64,000 nucleotides of DNA, taken from positions 186,001-250,000 of the forward strand of contig NZ_CAMGZB010000002.1 in the NCBI RefSeq assembly GCF_946151075.1. The letters run 5' to 3'. The notes under the pieces are model-generated. The model worked only from the letters and a program-made list of their open reading frames with translations, ran no database searches and was not told the origin of the DNA. Below are positions 8,994-19,770 of this stretch, one piece after another. The first letter of the stretch is position 1, and each line of letters begins with the position of its first letter. This DNA comes from Neobacillus sp. Marseille-Q6967 (lineage in GTDB: Bacteria; Bacillota; Bacilli; Bacillales; Cytobacillaceae). Both the position numbers and the translations under genes were made by a program.

Positions 8994-10271
8994 ATGACAG
9001 CAAAATGGGAAAAGTTAGAAGGTAACCGCGGGGTACTTACAGTTGAGGTAAGTGCTGAAGAAGTGAACAAAGGCTTAGACGCGGCATTCCAAAAGGTTGT
9101 TAAGCAAGTAAATGTACCAGGCTTCCGTAAAGGAAAAATGCCTCGTCCAATGTTCGAAAAGCGTTTCGGTGTAGAAGCACTTTATCAAGATGCATTAGAT
9201 ATTCTTCTTCCAGAAGCATACGGAAATGCAATTGAAGAAACAGGCATCGACCCAATCGACCGTCCTGACATCGACATCGAGCAAATGGAAAAAGGTAAAG
9301 ACCTAATCTTCAAAGCTACTGTACAAGTTAAGCCAGAAGTAAAATTAGGCGACTACAAAGGTTTAGAAATCGAAGAATTCGATGCAACTGTAACGGACGA
9401 AGACGTAGCGAAAGAATTAGAAACTCTACAAAGCCGTCAAGCAGAGCTTGTTGTAAAAGAAGAAGGTACTGCTGAACTTGGTGATACCGTTATAATCGAC
9501 TTTGAAGGATTCGTTGATGGCGAAGCTTTCGAAGGCGGAAAAGCTGAAAACCACTCACTTGAATTAGGTTCAGGTTCTTTCATCCCTGGTTTTGAAGAGC
9601 AGCTAGTAGGAGTTAAGACTGGCGAATCTAAAGAGGTAGAAGTTACATTCCCAGAAGAATACCATGCTGCTGAGCTTGCTGGCAAACCAGCTGTATTCAA
9701 AGTAACGGTTCACGAAATCAAAGGAAAAGAACTTCCTGAATTAGATGACGAATTTGCAAAAGATGTTGATGATGAAGTTGAAACATTAGATGCATTAAAA
9801 GAAAAAATTAAAAATCGCTTAGTTGACAGCAAAAAGCATGAAGCTGAACACCATGTTCGTGACTCTGTAGTGGAAAAAGCTGCTGAAAATGCAGAAGTTG
9901 AAATTCCAGAAGTGATGATCACAAGCGAAGTAAACCGTATGCTTCAAGAATTCGAGCAGCGTTTACAAATGCAAGGTATGAACCTTGAACTTTACTTCCA
10001 ATTCTCAGGTCAAGATGAAAATGCACTTCGCGAGCAAATGAAGGAAGAAGCAGCAAAACGCGTAAAAGTGAACTTAACACTTGAAGCAATTGCAAAAGCA
10101 GAAAACCTTGAAGTAACGGACGAAGATGTAAATTCTGAGCTTGAAAAAATGGCTGCTATGTACAACATGACTGTTGACAACATTAAGCAAGCACTTGGCG
10201 GAGTTGAAGGCATCAAAGGTGACCTTCAACTTAAAAAAGCAGTAGATTTCCTTGTTGAAAACAAGAAATAA
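8994..10271 (+). CDS. tig: Trigger factor
   Basis: Trigger factor is the ribosome-bound chaperone and peptidyl-prolyl isomerase that receives nascent chains at the L23 exit site. The 425-residue protein shows all three domains. The N-terminal ribosome-binding domain has the loop signature GFRKGKMPR (about residues 43-51). The FKBP-type PPIase domain (about 160-245) has [17 protein letters not shown]. The C-terminal helical chaperone arms follow. GGAGGG precedes the ATG. It has its own promoter and is closed by a strong hairpin, with clpX transcribed separately. Confidence 0.97.
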   Translation: MTAKWEKLEGNRGVLTVEVSAEEVNKGLDAAFQKVVKQVNVPGFRKGKMPRPMFEKRFGVEALYQDALDILLPEAYGNAIEETGIDPIDRPDIDIEQMEKGKDLIFKATVQVKPEVKLGDYKGLEIEEFDATVTDEDVAKELETLQSRQAELVVKEEGTAELGDTVIIDFEGFVDGEAFEGGKAENHSLELGSGSFIPGFEEQLVGVKTGESKEVEVTFPEEYHAAELAGKPAVFKVTVHEIKGKELPELDDEFAKDVDDEVETLDALKEKIKNRLVDSKKHEAEHHVRDSVVEKAAENAEVEIPEVMITSEVNRMLQEFEQRLQMQGMNLELYFQFSGQDENALREQMKEEAAKRVKVNLTLEAIAKAENLEVTDEDVNSELEKMAAMYNMTVDNIKQALGGVEGIKGDLQLKKAVDFLVENKK

Positions 10272-10288
10272 TTTCTAAATAGGGCGGG

Positions 10289-10318
10289 GGCACGATAATC
10301 ATCGTGCCTTCTCTTTAT
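10289..10318 (+). terminator. Terminator of tig
   Basis: GGCACGAT (10289-10296) pairs perfectly with ATCGTGCC (10301-10308), followed by TTCTCTTT. Confidence 0.8.
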
Positions 10319-10675
10319 ACATTTTTTCAATTACATATTATAATAAGGACAGGGAAACCTTTTTAACAAGGCAGACCAAGTCAAGGCAGGAAATAGACAT
10401 ATACATATCGAATTAATAAATTCCAAATAGCTTTAAGATTTAATTGTTTTAAAAGTGGTTATGCTTATTGAGGACATAAATCCATTTTTAAAGCCGAAAC
10501 CAAGCAAAAATTACCATTATAGAAAACATATTTAACGAAAGCTTTTTATTTCCAGTCCATTAGCTTTGTGTGTTACAATGCAATACATACCACTGAAATA
10601 TTTTGAAAAAGTAATGGATTTTTGTTTGGTTCGCAACTTTTAAAATGGTACTAACACGTTTCAAGGGGTGAAAGT
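10319..10675 (+). other. Long intergenic region upstream of clpX
   Basis: No open frame or RNA gene is recognisable in these 357 bases. A TATAAT (10339-10344) and a TACAAT (10574-10579) could be -10 boxes for clpX, but neither has a convincing -35 at the right distance. No CtsR- or CIRCE-type direct or inverted repeat was seen. It may hold a long leader. Confidence 0.4.
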
Positions 10676-11935
10676 ATGTTTAAATTTAATGATGAAAAAG
10701 GGCAGTTAAAATGTTCTTTCTGCGGAAAAACGCAGGATCAAGTGCGTAAGTTGGTTGCGGGACCAGGAGTTTATATATGTGACGAATGTATCGAGCTTTG
10801 CACAGAAATTGTAGAGGAAGAATTAGGAACAGAGGAAGAAGTAGAATTTAAAGATGTTCCGAAACCAAAAGAAATCTGTGAGATTCTGGATGAATACGTA
10901 ATTGGTCAGGACCAAGCGAAGAAATCGCTTTCAGTAGCGGTGTATAACCACTACAAGCGTATCAATTCAAACAGTAAGATTGATGACGTTGAACTCTCTA
11001 AAAGTAATATCTGTATGATCGGGCCGACTGGTAGTGGTAAAACATTATTAGCCCAAACTTTAGCGAGAATTTTAAATGTTCCATTTGCGATTGCCGATGC
11101 TACTTCTCTTACTGAAGCTGGATATGTTGGGGAAGACGTTGAAAATATCTTATTGAAACTAATTCAAGCAGCTGATTATGATGTTGAGAAAGCGGAAAAA
11201 GGCATCATTTATATCGATGAAATTGATAAAATTGCGCGTAAATCAGAAAATCCTTCTATTACTAGAGATGTTTCAGGTGAAGGTGTACAACAAGCTTTAT
11301 TAAAAATTCTTGAAGGTACGGTGGCAAGTGTCCCTCCACAAGGTGGACGTAAGCATCCACACCAGGAATTCATTCAAATCGATACCACCAATATCTTATT
11401 TATTTGCGGTGGAGCATTTGATGGAATCGAACCAATTATCAAACGCCGTCTTGGCCAAAAAGTAATCGGATTTGGCTCTGAGGTGAAGCAGGCGGAAGTC
11501 AGCCAAAAAGAACTTCTTTCTAAAGTATTACCAGAAGATTTACTCCGTTTTGGATTAATTCCGGAATTTATCGGACGTCTTCCAGTCATTGCAAGCCTTG
11601 AGCAATTAGACGAGGATGCATTAATTGAAATCTTAACAAAGCCGAAAAATGCTTTAGTTAAGCAATATCAAAAAATGCTTGAAATCGACGAGGTGGAATT
11701 GGAATTCGAAGAAGGCGCCCTTCATGAAATTGCTAAGAAGGCAATTGAACGGAAGACTGGTGCCCGTGGATTACGATCCATCATTGAAGGAATCATGCTT
11801 GATGTTATGTTTGACCTGCCTTCCCGTGATGATATTACAAAATGTATTATCACAAAGGAAACGGTCATTAACAATAGCGTTCCAAAACTTGTTCTAGAAG
11901 ATGGAACAGTTGTTGTTGAAGAAAAATCTGCATAA
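10676..11935 (+). CDS. clpX: ATP-dependent Clp protease ATP-binding subunit ClpX
   Basis: ClpX is the AAA+ unfoldase that feeds substrates to the ClpP peptidase. The 419-residue protein begins with the zinc-binding domain (C13, C16, C35, C38). Walker A is GPTGSGKT at 116-123, Walker B is IIYIDEID with D181 and E182, and the pore segment GYVGEDVE is present. The IGFG tripeptide loop needed to dock on ClpP is present (KVIGFGSE), so it is a genuine ClpP partner. GGGGTGAAAG precedes the ATG. A terminator separates it from lonB. Confidence 0.98.
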   Translation: MFKFNDEKGQLKCSFCGKTQDQVRKLVAGPGVYICDECIELCTEIVEEELGTEEEVEFKDVPKPKEICEILDEYVIGQDQAKKSLSVAVYNHYKRINSNSKIDDVELSKSNICMIGPTGSGKTLLAQTLARILNVPFAIADATSLTEAGYVGEDVENILLKLIQAADYDVEKAEKGIIYIDEIDKIARKSENPSITRDVSGEGVQQALLKILEGTVASVPPQGGRKHPHQEFIQIDTTNILFICGGAFDGIEPIIKRRLGQKVIGFGSEVKQAEVSQKELLSKVLPEDLLRFGLIPEFIGRLPVIASLEQLDEDALIEILTKPKNALVKQYQKMLEIDEVELEFEEGALHEIAKKAIERKTGARGLRSIIEGIMLDVMFDLPSRDDITKCIITKETVINNSVPKLVLEDGTVVVEEKSA

Positions 11936-11944
11936 TAAAAGTGG

Positions 11945-11974
11945 ACCTGGCTAAAAAATAGCCAGGTTCTTTTT
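11945..11974 (+). terminator. Terminator of clpX
   Basis: ACCTGGCTA (11945-11953) pairs perfectly with TAGCCAGGT (11959-11967), followed by TCTTTTTA. Confidence 0.88.
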
Positions 11975-12087
11975 ATGTACATATAAAAACTTCCCCATTC
12001 AATATCTTACATTTATGGGTTTATTCCATCCTGATGCAGGAAATACTTATTAATATCTTATGAGTAACTGTAGCAGGAGGGAAAAGT

Positions 12088-13755
12088 ATGAGTTGGACGG
12101 GGATTGCCTTATTTATACAACTCTTTTTTGGGATTATCATTGGGTTGTATTTTTGGAATTTACTAAGAAACCAACGGACACAAAAGGTATCCATTGATCG
12201 GGAATCCCGAAAGGAAATGGAGCAGCTCCGTAAAATGAGATCCATTTCATTGACCGAACCGTTAGCAGAAAAAGTACGCCCAACAAGCTTTGAAGATATT
12301 GTGGGACAAGAAGATGGAATCAAGTCATTAAAAGCCGCGTTATGTGGGCCCAACCCGCAGCATGTGATTATTTATGGACCTCCGGGTGTTGGAAAAACAG
12401 CAGCAGCCCGCTTAGTGCTCGAGGAAGCCAAAAAAAATAAAAAGTCTCCATTTAAACCAGCTTCTGTTTTTATCGAGCTGGATGCAACAACGGCCCGTTT
12501 CGATGAGAGAGGAATTGCCGACCCGTTAATTGGTTCTGTTCATGACCCGATATATCAAGGGGCAGGGGCCATGGGACAGGCTGGAATTCCGCAGCCAAAA
12601 CAAGGTGCGGTAACAAATGCTCACGGCGGGGTTTTATTTATTGATGAAATCGGTGAACTCCACCCGATTCAAATGAACAAGCTGTTAAAAGTATTAGAGG
12701 ATCGAAAAGTGTTCCTTGAAAGTGCCTATTATCATGAAGAAAATACCCAAATTCCCACACATATTCATGACATTTTTAAAAATGGACTGCCAGCCGATTT
12801 CCGCTTAATTGGGGCAACCACGAGGACACCGAATGAAATTCCTCCTGCCATTCGTTCCCGCTGTATGGAAGTATTTTTCAGGGAATTAAATCAGGAAGAA
12901 ATTATTCAGGTTGGTAAAAAAGCGGCGGAAAAAGTCAATCTGGCTATAAGTGATAATGGGTTAGAAGTATTATCTACATATGCAAGAAATGGCCGTGAAG
13001 CGGTGAATATGGTGCAAATAGCCGCTGGGCTGGCCATTACCGAAGAACGTAATTTTATCAAGGATGAAGATATCGAATGGGTGGTTCATTCCAGCCAGAT
13101 GACCCCGAGAATGGAAAGAAAGATTAATGACGATTCTCAAATCGGGCTGGTGAACGGATTAGCCGTCTATGGACCGAACTCTGGCGCTCTTCTAGAAATA
13201 GAAGTAACCGTCATCAAGGCGAAGGAAAAAGGTTCCATTAATATTACGGGGATTGTTGATGAAGAAAGTATCGGCGGCCAGGGTAAATCCATTCGACGCA
13301 AAAGTATGGCCCGCGGCTCCATAGAAAATGTTATAACGGTTTTACGCTCAATGGGTGTACCGGCCGATGATTACGATATTCATGTGAATTTCCCTGGCGG
13401 TGTGCCGATTGATGGTCCATCTGCAGGTATCGCCATGGCAACCGGTATCTATTCGGCGATTTACAAAATCCCAATCGATAACAAAGTTGCGATGACAGGA
13501 GAAATTAGCATTCATGGCAATGTTAAGCCAATTGGCGGGGTTTATCCGAAAGTGAAGGCCGCACGTAAGGCTGGGGCGACAACCGTCATAATTCCTGAAG
13601 AAAATATGCAGTCAATTTTAAATGAAATTGACGGGATTCGAATCGTGCCTGTCACCCATTTAAGTCAAGTTTTTGAAATAGCGCTTGTTCATAACATAGC
13701 TAACCCTCATGCCATTCCTGCTTCGATTGAACTATCGAAAAAAGAATCAATTTAA
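12088..13755 (+). CDS. lonB: ATP-dependent protease LonB
   Basis: LonB is the sporulation-associated, membrane-anchored Lon-type protease of bacilli; in B. subtilis it is expressed in the forespore. The 555-residue protein has an N-terminal membrane helix (about 5-23). A AAA+ domain follows with Walker A GPPGVGKT (97-104) and Walker B VLFIDEIGEL. The C-terminal Lon protease domain has the catalytic serine in DGPSAGIAMATG and the catalytic lysine in GNVKPIGGVYPKVKAARKAG. It lacks the Lon N-domain seen in LonA. AGGAGGG precedes the ATG. It sits directly upstream of lonA but is separated from it by a terminator. Confidence 0.95.
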   Translation: MSWTGIALFIQLFFGIIIGLYFWNLLRNQRTQKVSIDRESRKEMEQLRKMRSISLTEPLAEKVRPTSFEDIVGQEDGIKSLKAALCGPNPQHVIIYGPPGVGKTAAARLVLEEAKKNKKSPFKPASVFIELDATTARFDERGIADPLIGSVHDPIYQGAGAMGQAGIPQPKQGAVTNAHGGVLFIDEIGELHPIQMNKLLKVLEDRKVFLESAYYHEENTQIPTHIHDIFKNGLPADFRLIGATTRTPNEIPPAIRSRCMEVFFRELNQEEIIQVGKKAAEKVNLAISDNGLEVLSTYARNGREAVNMVQIAAGLAITEERNFIKDEDIEWVVHSSQMTPRMERKINDDSQIGLVNGLAVYGPNSGALLEIEVTVIKAKEKGSINITGIVDEESIGGQGKSIRRKSMARGSIENVITVLRSMGVPADDYDIHVNFPGGVPIDGPSAGIAMATGIYSAIYKIPIDNKVAMTGEISIHGNVKPIGGVYPKVKAARKAGATTVIIPEENMQSILNEIDGIRIVPVTHLSQVFEIALVHNIANPHAIPASIELSKKESI

Positions 13756-13760
13756 CTATG

Positions 13761-13790
13761 ACACTTCGGGCATACCGAAGTGTTTTTTTA
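13761..13790 (+). terminator. Terminator of lonB
   Basis: ACACTTCGG (13761-13769) pairs perfectly with CCGAAGTGT (13775-13783), followed by a T run. Confidence 0.88.
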
Positions 13791-13959
13791 ATATTAGTTA
13801 AAATACGAAAGAAATTATGCTTCTTGGGGAAAATAGTTATATTGAAAAGGGATTCCTCTCATTAGACACTTATTTGCAAATGAGATAGAATTGTTTAACA
13901 AGGTATTCCTGCCGCAACAGTAGGAAATATTGATTTATTGCATGTGGAGGTGCAGTTTT

Positions 13960-16287
13960 ATGGCGAAAGAGAGAGATTTGATCGTCCCCCTCCTGCCGCT
14001 TCGGGGGTTGCTTGTTTATCCGACCATGGTTCTACATTTGGATGTGGGGCGTGAAAGGTCGGTTCAGGCCCTTGAAAGAGCGATGGTAGATGACCATTTA
14101 ATTTTTTTAACTACACAAAAAGATGTATCGATTGATGATCCTTCTGAAGAGGATTTATACAGAATTGGAACATTAACGAAAGTGAAACAAATGTTAAAGC
14201 TTCCAAATGGGACAATACGCGTATTAGTGGAAGGACTAAATCGGGCGGCAATCGAATCGTTTCATGACGAGGAAGATTATTATTCCGTCAGTATTGTTAC
14301 ATACGAGGAGCCTGACACAAAGGATGTTGAAGACCAGGCATTAATGAGAACAATGCTTGAATATTTCGAGCAATACATAAAGTTATCAAAAAAGATTTCT
14401 GCGGAAACCTACGCTTCTGTCGCTGATATCGAAGAGCCTGGCAGAATGGCAGATATCATTACTTCGCATCTGCCAATCAAATTGAAGGATAAGCAGGAAA
14501 TTCTCGAAACCATTGATGTAAAACAACGGATGAATCGCGTCATCGATACAATTCATAATGAGAAAGAAGTCTTGAATCTCGAGAAAAAAATTGGTCAGCG
14601 CGTGAAGCGGTCAATGGAAAGGACGCAGAAGGAGTATTATCTGCGGGAGCAGATGAAAGCCATTCAGAAGGAATTAGGCGATAAAGAGGGTAAGACTGGA
14701 GAAGTCGCTGAGCTGACCGAACGAATCAAAAACGCTGGCATGCCGGAGCATGTGGAACAAACGGCGTTTAAAGAGTTAGACCGTTATGAAAAAGTTCCTT
14801 CGAGTTCTGCTGAAAGTGCTGTTATCCGTAACTATATTGAGTGGTTAGTTACGCTTCCATGGACAAATAAAACCGATGATGATATTGATATCCGCCGCGC
14901 GGAAAAAATTCTCAACGAGGAACATTTTGGCTTGGAAAAGGTAAAAGAACGTGTTCTTGAATTTTTGGCGGTGCAAAAGCTTACGAATTCCTTAAAAGGG
15001 CCGATTCTTTGTCTAGCAGGACCTCCGGGAGTGGGGAAGACGAGTTTAGCACGTTCCATTGCTACTTCGCTAAATCGAAACTTTGTCCGTGTCTCCCTTG
15101 GAGGCGTACGCGATGAGTCTGAAATCCGCGGCCACCGCAGGACCTATGTCGGTGCTATGCCGGGGCGGATTATTCAAGGTATGAAAAAAGCAGGCACGAT
15201 TAACCCTGTGTTTTTATTAGATGAAATTGATAAAATGTCGAGCGATTTCCGAGGAGATCCGTCATCTGCGATGCTAGAGGTTCTCGACCCGGAACAAAAT
15301 CATAATTTCAGTGATCATTATATTGAAGAAACGTATGATTTATCGAAGGTTATGTTTATTGCAACAGCCAATAACCTTGGAACCATACCTGGTCCGCTGT
15401 TAGACAGGATGGAAATCATTACGATTGCAGGCTATACTGAGCTTGAAAAAGTTCACATTACCCGTGATCATTTGCTTCCAAAACAAATTAAAGAAAATGG
15501 TTTATCAAAAGGTATTCTTCAAGTTCGCGATGATGCAATTCTAAAGGTTGTCCGCTATTATACCCGCGAGGCTGGGGTTCGGAGCCTTGAGCGGCAAATG
15601 GCAACCATCTGCCGGAAGACGGCCAAAATCATTGTTTCCGGTGAGAAAAAACGTGTCGTTGTCACCGAAAAGAATGTAGAAGAATTTTTAGGAAAGCCAA
15701 GATTCCGCTATGGCCAAGCAGAGACAGAAGACCAAGTCGGAGTAGCGACTGGTTTAGCTTATACAACGGTCGGCGGCGATACTTTGCAGATTGAGGTTTC
15801 ACTTTCTCCGGGTAAAGGGCGGCTTGTGCTTACTGGGAAACTTGGTGATGTAATGAAAGAATCAGCCCAGGCAGCATTTAGTTATATCCGTTCTAAAGCG
15901 AATGAGCTTGGGATTGAGGAAGGTTTTCATGAAAAATATGATGTCCATATTCACGTACCAGAAGGCGCGGTACCGAAGGATGGGCCATCAGCCGGAATTA
16001 CGATGGCAACCGCGTTAGTGTCTGCCTTAACTGGAAGACCAATTCGCCGTGAAGTGGGAATGACTGGTGAGATTACATTAAGAGGAAGAGTTCTTCCAAT
16101 TGGCGGCTTAAAAGAGAAGACGCTTAGTGCCCACCGCGCTGGGTTAACAAAGGTTATTTTGCCTAAGGATAATGAGAAGGATATTGAAGACATTCCGGAA
16201 AGCGTTAGAAATGAAATTGAATTTGTGCCTGTTACCCATGTTGATGAAGTGTTACGACATGCACTATTAGAGGGTGGCGCGCAATGA
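13960..16287 (+). CDS. lonA: ATP-dependent protease LonA
   Basis: LonA is the major soluble Lon protease, degrading regulators and damaged proteins. I chose the ATG at 13960 because GGAGG lies nine bases upstream; the open frame reaches back to 13930 without a ribosome site. This gives 775 residues, one more than B. subtilis LonA. Domains in order are the N-terminal substrate domain (about 8-200), the AAA+ module with Walker A GPPGVGKT (about 354), and the protease domain with catalytic S677 (DGPSAG) and K720 ([14 protein letters not shown]). A weak sigma-A-like TTAGAC-N18-TAGAAT lies at 13862-13891. engB overlaps its stop codon. Confidence 0.97.
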   Translation: MAKERDLIVPLLPLRGLLVYPTMVLHLDVGRERSVQALERAMVDDHLIFLTTQKDVSIDDPSEEDLYRIGTLTKVKQMLKLPNGTIRVLVEGLNRAAIESFHDEEDYYSVSIVTYEEPDTKDVEDQALMRTMLEYFEQYIKLSKKISAETYASVADIEEPGRMADIITSHLPIKLKDKQEILETIDVKQRMNRVIDTIHNEKEVLNLEKKIGQRVKRSMERTQKEYYLREQMKAIQKELGDKEGKTGEVAELTERIKNAGMPEHVEQTAFKELDRYEKVPSSSAESAVIRNYIEWLVTLPWTNKTDDDIDIRRAEKILNEEHFGLEKVKERVLEFLAVQKLTNSLKGPILCLAGPPGVGKTSLARSIATSLNRNFVRVSLGGVRDESEIRGHRRTYVGAMPGRIIQGMKKAGTINPVFLLDEIDKMSSDFRGDPSSAMLEVLDPEQNHNFSDHYIEETYDLSKVMFIATANNLGTIPGPLLDRMEIITIAGYTELEKVHITRDHLLPKQIKENGLSKGILQVRDDAILKVVRYYTREAGVRSLERQMATICRKTAKIIVSGEKKRVVVTEKNVEEFLGKPRFRYGQAETEDQVGVATGLAYTTVGGDTLQIEVSLSPGKGRLVLTGKLGDVMKESAQAAFSYIRSKANELGIEEGFHEKYDVHIHVPEGAVPKDGPSAGITMATALVSALTGRPIRREVGMTGEITLRGRVLPIGGLKEKTLSAHRAGLTKVILPKDNEKDIEDIPESVRNEIEFVPVTHVDEVLRHALLEGGAQ

Positions 16288-16865
16288 AAGTAACCAGCTC
16301 AGATATCGTCATCAGTGCCGTAAAGCCGGAACAATACCCTGAAACGGATCTGCCGGAGTTTGCTCTGGCAGGCCGTTCGAATGTCGGGAAATCTTCTTTT
16401 ATTAATAAAATGCTCAATCGAAAAGGCTTAGCGAGAATTTCATCTAAGCCTGGAAAAACCCAAACGCTTAATTTTTATTTAATCAATGAAATCCTTCATT
16501 TTGTAGATGTTCCCGGCTACGGGTACGCAAAGGTATCAAAATCGGAGCGTGCCGCTTGGGGGAAAATGATTGAAACGTACTTAACAAGGCGCGAGCAGTT
16601 AAGGGCAGTCGTCTTAATCGTGGACCTTAGACATCCACCAACAGAGGATGATGTGATGATGTATGATTTCCTGAAGCATTATGAAATTCCATGCATTGTC
16701 ATTGCAACGAAGGCTGATAAAATCCCTAGAGGGAAATGGCAAAAGTATTTAAAGGTGACAAAGGAAACACTCGACCTTGAGGAATCCGACCAAATCGTCC
16801 TCTTCTCTTCCGAAACCGGAGAAGGCAAAGATAAAGCGTGGTCTATCATTCAGAGTTATATGTAA
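16284..16865 (+). CDS. engB: Ribosome biogenesis GTPase EngB (YsxC)
   Basis: This essential small GTPase is needed for late assembly of the 50S subunit. The 193-residue protein has G1 GRSNVGKSS (30-38), G2 threonine in the [10 protein letters not shown] segment, G3 DVPGYG, G4 TKADK and G5 SSE. It overlaps lonA by four bases (ATGA), so the two are translationally coupled, the same arrangement as in B. subtilis. A terminator follows, and after that the 52-bp repeat array. Confidence 0.97.
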   Translation: MKVTSSDIVISAVKPEQYPETDLPEFALAGRSNVGKSSFINKMLNRKGLARISSKPGKTQTLNFYLINEILHFVDVPGYGYAKVSKSERAAWGKMIETYLTRREQLRAVVLIVDLRHPPTEDDVMMYDFLKHYEIPCIVIATKADKIPRGKWQKYLKVTKETLDLEESDQIVLFSSETGEGKDKAWSIIQSYM

Positions 16866-16879
16866 ATGTTTTAAAAAGA

Positions 16880-16914
16880 ACGCGATTTCGTAATTGAAAT
16901 CGTGTTTTTATTTT
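16880..16914 (+). terminator. Terminator of lonA-engB
   Basis: ACGCGATTTC (16880-16889) pairs with GAAATCGTGT (16896-16905, one G-T wobble), followed by TTTTATTTTG. Confidence 0.85.
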
Positions 16915-16956
16915 GTCTAGTAAAGTGCCAAATCCTAATTAGGGTAAAGGATTAAG

Positions 16957-17606
16957 TCCTTCATAAAGCGGATGAAGTACAAAACGAAATTGAAAAAACA
17001 GCAAAATGTCCTTTATAAAGTGGATGAAGGACAAAATGTAATTAAGAAAATGCAAAATGTCCTTCATAAAGCGGTTGAAGGACAAAACGAAATTGAAAAA
17101 ACTGTAAAATGTCCTTCATAAAGCGGATGAAAGACAAAACGAAATTGAAAAAACAGCAAAATGTCCTTCATAAAGCGGATGAAGGACAAAACGGAATTGA
17201 AAAAACAACAAAATGTCCTTCATAAAGCGGATGAAGGACAAAACGAAATTGAAAAAACTACAAAGTGTCCTTCATTAAGCGGATGAAGGACAAAACGAAA
17301 TTGAAAAAACAGCAAAATGTCCTTCATTAAGCGGATGAAGGACAAAACGAAATTGAAAAAACAGCAAAATGTCCTTCATAAAGCGGATGAAGGACAAAAC
17401 GAAATTGAAAAAACAGCAAAATGTCCTTCATAAAGCGGATGAAGGACAAAACGAAATTGAAAAAACAGCAAAATGTCCTTCATAAAGCAGATGAAAGACA
17501 AAACGAAATTGAAAAAACAGCAAAATGTCCTTCATTAAGAGGATGAAGGACAAAAAGTAATGAAAAAACAGCAAAATGTCCTTCATCAAGCAGATGAAGG
17601 ACAAAT
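16957..17606. repeat. Tandem array: 13 copies of a 52-bp hairpin unit
   Basis: Units start at 16957, 17009, 17060, 17112, 17164, 17216, 17268, 17320, 17372, 17424, 17476, 17528 and 17579; spacing is 52 bp, twice 51. Each unit has a dyad, GTCCTTCAT and ATGAAGGAC around the 7-base AAAGCGG, then the linker AAAACGAAATTGAAAAAACA. Central units are almost identical; outer ones diverge and the last is truncated. It fills the space between engB and the convergent ysxD. There are no unique spacers, so it is not a CRISPR. Open frames through it on either strand are by-products of the repeat. Confidence 0.95.
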
Positions 17607-17632
17607 CCGGTTTTTTAAATTGTAATTTAATA

Positions 17633-17651
17633 CCCCGATTTGTGTACGGGG
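17633..17651 (-). terminator. Weak hairpin downstream of ysxD
   Basis: CCCCG (17633-17637) and CGGGG (17647-17651) form a short stem. Read on the minus strand it is followed by an A/T-rich stretch (TATTAAATT). It is the only terminator candidate before the repeat array for the minus-strand gene. Confidence 0.35.
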
Positions 17652-17669
17652 ATACCGTTTCTGATAATG

Positions 17670-18170
17670 TTATTTCTTTTTTAAAAATAAAAAGTAAATT
17701 CCAATTAAAATAATGATGGCCGGCCAAAACTTCCAAACCAAATCTATGCCATTTTGGAGGAAACTAAGATATCCGATAAATTTATCGTAAAATAATATTA
17801 AAAATGCCAATACTAAAAATAGGAAAGCTTGGAATAAACCATTTTTTGTTTTTTGAAAACGAAGAAAAAAGCCAATCGAGATGAACAGCACGAGCATTCC
17901 AATGGTGTTGGCCGGCCAAAACGCTGCTTTACCAGTTAAATGAAAATGAAGGCCAAATCCAGCAAAGATCACACCGGGCAGGATGGCTTCGTGATCATGG
18001 GCAGAATAACCTTGGGCTAAAAAAGCAATTCCAACAATAATAAGTAAAGTTGGCCATGAATAGAATGTCTGTAGGGCTGTAAACCCAGATTGCTGTAAAA
18101 ATAGATAGGTCCCCAGACCGATAAGAATAATTCCGGGAAAGATCCGTTGATTTTTCACTTCAAACACCAC
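17670..18170 (-). CDS. ysxD: Multi-pass membrane protein, YsxD-like
   Basis: This 166-residue protein is almost entirely hydrophobic, with about six membrane segments and a basic LKKK C-terminus. The pattern of short helices with IFPGIILIGLGTYLF, WPTLLIIVGIAFL and FWPAIIILIGIYFLF resembles LiaF/DUF5668-type membrane modules. Its position between engB and hemA matches B. subtilis ysxD. I used the GTG at 18170; a second in-frame GTG at 18158 has a slightly better ribosome site (GGAAGTGG), so the exact start is open. It is the only minus-strand gene in the first 27 kb. Function unknown. Confidence 0.8.
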   Translation of the reverse strand: MVFEVKNQRIFPGIILIGLGTYLFLQQSGFTALQTFYSWPTLLIIVGIAFLAQGYSAHDHEAILPGVIFAGFGLHFHLTGKAAFWPANTIGMLVLFISIGFFLRFQKTKNGLFQAFLFLVLAFLILFYDKFIGYLSFLQNGIDLVWKFWPAIIILIGIYFLFLKKK

Positions 18171-18351
18171 TTCCAGTAAGGTTCACTTGAATATTGTCCG
18201 TTTTTTTGGTACTGTACATACGGGATAGTATTTGTCGATTATTGCATTTTTTTATTATAATGATCGAGCGCTTCGGGCGCTACCGATTTCTATATTATCA
18301 TAGAGTTTCATTTTCTGTTCACATTTTTCGGGCAAAAGTTGAAAAAGCTCA

Positions 18352-18368
18352 TGTTATAATTAGACTAG
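18352..18368 (+). promoter_or_regulatory. Extended -10 promoter of the hem operon
   Basis: TGTTATAAT (18352-18360) is an extended -10 element without a good -35 at the right distance. TTATAAT at 18354-18360 equals the left half of a PerR box (PerR controls hemA in B. subtilis). The right half here matches poorly, so PerR control is only a suggestion. Confidence 0.5.
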
Positions 18369-18415
18369 TTAATACTGTAATTACTGTAATTAATCAATGG
18401 GGGTGTCTTTAGCAA

Positions 18416-19759
18416 ATGCATATTGTAGTGATCGGTTTAAACTATAAAACTGCCCCTGTGGAAATCCGCGAGAGGTTGACATTTAATCCGTCCGATCTTG
18501 GGGATGCCATTAAAAAATTAAACTCCAAAAAGAGCATCCTAGAAAATATTATCGTCTCAACATGCAATCGAACTGAAATTTATGCGGTAGTCGATCAATT
18601 GCATACAGGCCGCTATTATATTAAAGAATTCTTGGCAGATTGGTTTGGAATAGAGCAATCAGAGTTTTCTCCATTCCTATTTGTTTATGAAGAAGATGGC
18701 GCGGTTGAGCATTTATTTAGAGTAACCTGCGGTCTACATTCGATGGTTTTAGGAGAAACACAAATTCTAGGCCAAGTTCGTGAGAGCTTTATTTTAGCTC
18801 AAGAGGAAGGAACAACGGGTACGGTGTTCAATCACCTCTTTAAACAAGCGATTACAGTCGCAAAACGCGGACATGCAGAAACCGATATCGGTGCCAATGC
18901 CGTATCTGTCAGCTATGCAGCAGTGGAATTGGCAAAGAAAATCTTTGGTTCACTTGAAAGTAAACATGTGTTAATCTTCGGCGCTGGAAAAATGGGCGAG
19001 CTGGCAGCTCAAAACCTGCACAGTAATGGTGTTAAAAAGGTGACAGTTATCAACCGTACCTTTGAAAAAGCACAGGTTCTAGCAGACCGGTTTGCCGGTG
19101 AAGCCAAAACTGTGAATGAACTGCAAAAATCACTGATTGATGCCGATATATTAATCAGCTCTACAGGTGCAAAGGATTTTGTGATTACAAAATCAATGAT
19201 GGAAAAAGTAGAAAAACAGCGCAGAGGCAAACCATTATTTATGGTGGATATCGCTGTACCGCGCGACCTTGACCCGAAAATTGCCGAGCTTGATAGCGTC
19301 TTCCTTTATGATATCGATGATTTAGAAGGAATTGTGGAGGCAAATCTTCAGGAGCGTAAAAAAGCAGCGGATAAAATTATGCTGATGATTGAAAAAGAAA
19401 TTGTAGATTTTAAACAATGGCTGGGAACACTTGGAGTGGTACCGGTTATCTCAGCGTTAAGAGATAAGGCGCTGGCCATCCAATCAGAAACAATGGTCAG
19501 CCTTGAGAGAAAGCTGCCACACTTATCCGAGCGTGATCTAAAAGTATTAAATAAACATACAAAGAGTATCATCAACCAAATGTTAAAGGATCCAATCCTC
19601 CAAGCAAAAGAATTGGCTGCCAGACCGGATGCAGAACAAGCAATGGACTTGTTCATGAAAATCTTTAATATTGAAGAACTAGTCGAAGAACAACAATCGA
19701 AAGCAGCCGAAACCAATAAAATGATGGTTCAATCACCGCAGGCTTCCTTTCAGTCATAG
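18416..19759 (+). CDS. hemA: Glutamyl-tRNA reductase
   Basis: HemA makes glutamate-1-semialdehyde from Glu-tRNA with NADPH, the first committed step of tetrapyrrole synthesis in bacteria using the C5 route. The 447-residue protein has the catalytic C50 in [12 protein letters not shown], the substrate-binding [16 protein letters not shown], a Rossmann domain ([13 protein letters not shown]), and a C-terminal dimerisation helix. GGGGTG precedes the ATG. It leads hemA-hemX-hemC-hemD-hemB-hemL, all closely spaced or overlapping. Confidence 0.97.
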   Translation: MHIVVIGLNYKTAPVEIRERLTFNPSDLGDAIKKLNSKKSILENIIVSTCNRTEIYAVVDQLHTGRYYIKEFLADWFGIEQSEFSPFLFVYEEDGAVEHLFRVTCGLHSMVLGETQILGQVRESFILAQEEGTTGTVFNHLFKQAITVAKRGHAETDIGANAVSVSYAAVELAKKIFGSLESKHVLIFGAGKMGELAAQNLHSNGVKKVTVINRTFEKAQVLADRFAGEAKTVNELQKSLIDADILISSTGAKDFVITKSMMEKVEKQRRGKPLFMVDIAVPRDLDPKIAELDSVFLYDIDDLEGIVEANLQERKKAADKIMLMIEKEIVDFKQWLGTLGVVPVISALRDKALAIQSETMVSLERKLPHLSERDLKVLNKHTKSIINQMLKDPILQAKELAARPDAEQAMDLFMKIFNIEELVEEQQSKAAETNKMMVQSPQASFQS

Positions 19760-19770
19760 AGGTACCTGCT

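Noticed and set aside
16957-17606. CRISPR array
   Set aside because: The whole 52-bp unit repeats; there are no unique spacers and no cas genes nearby.
17428-17736. Minus-strand 102-residue protein
   Set aside because: It spans the end of ysxD and the repeat array in another frame, and its sequence is the repeat translated.
18194-18412. 72-residue ORF just before hemA
   Set aside because: It covers the hemA promoter, lacks a ribosome site and has no recognisable features.
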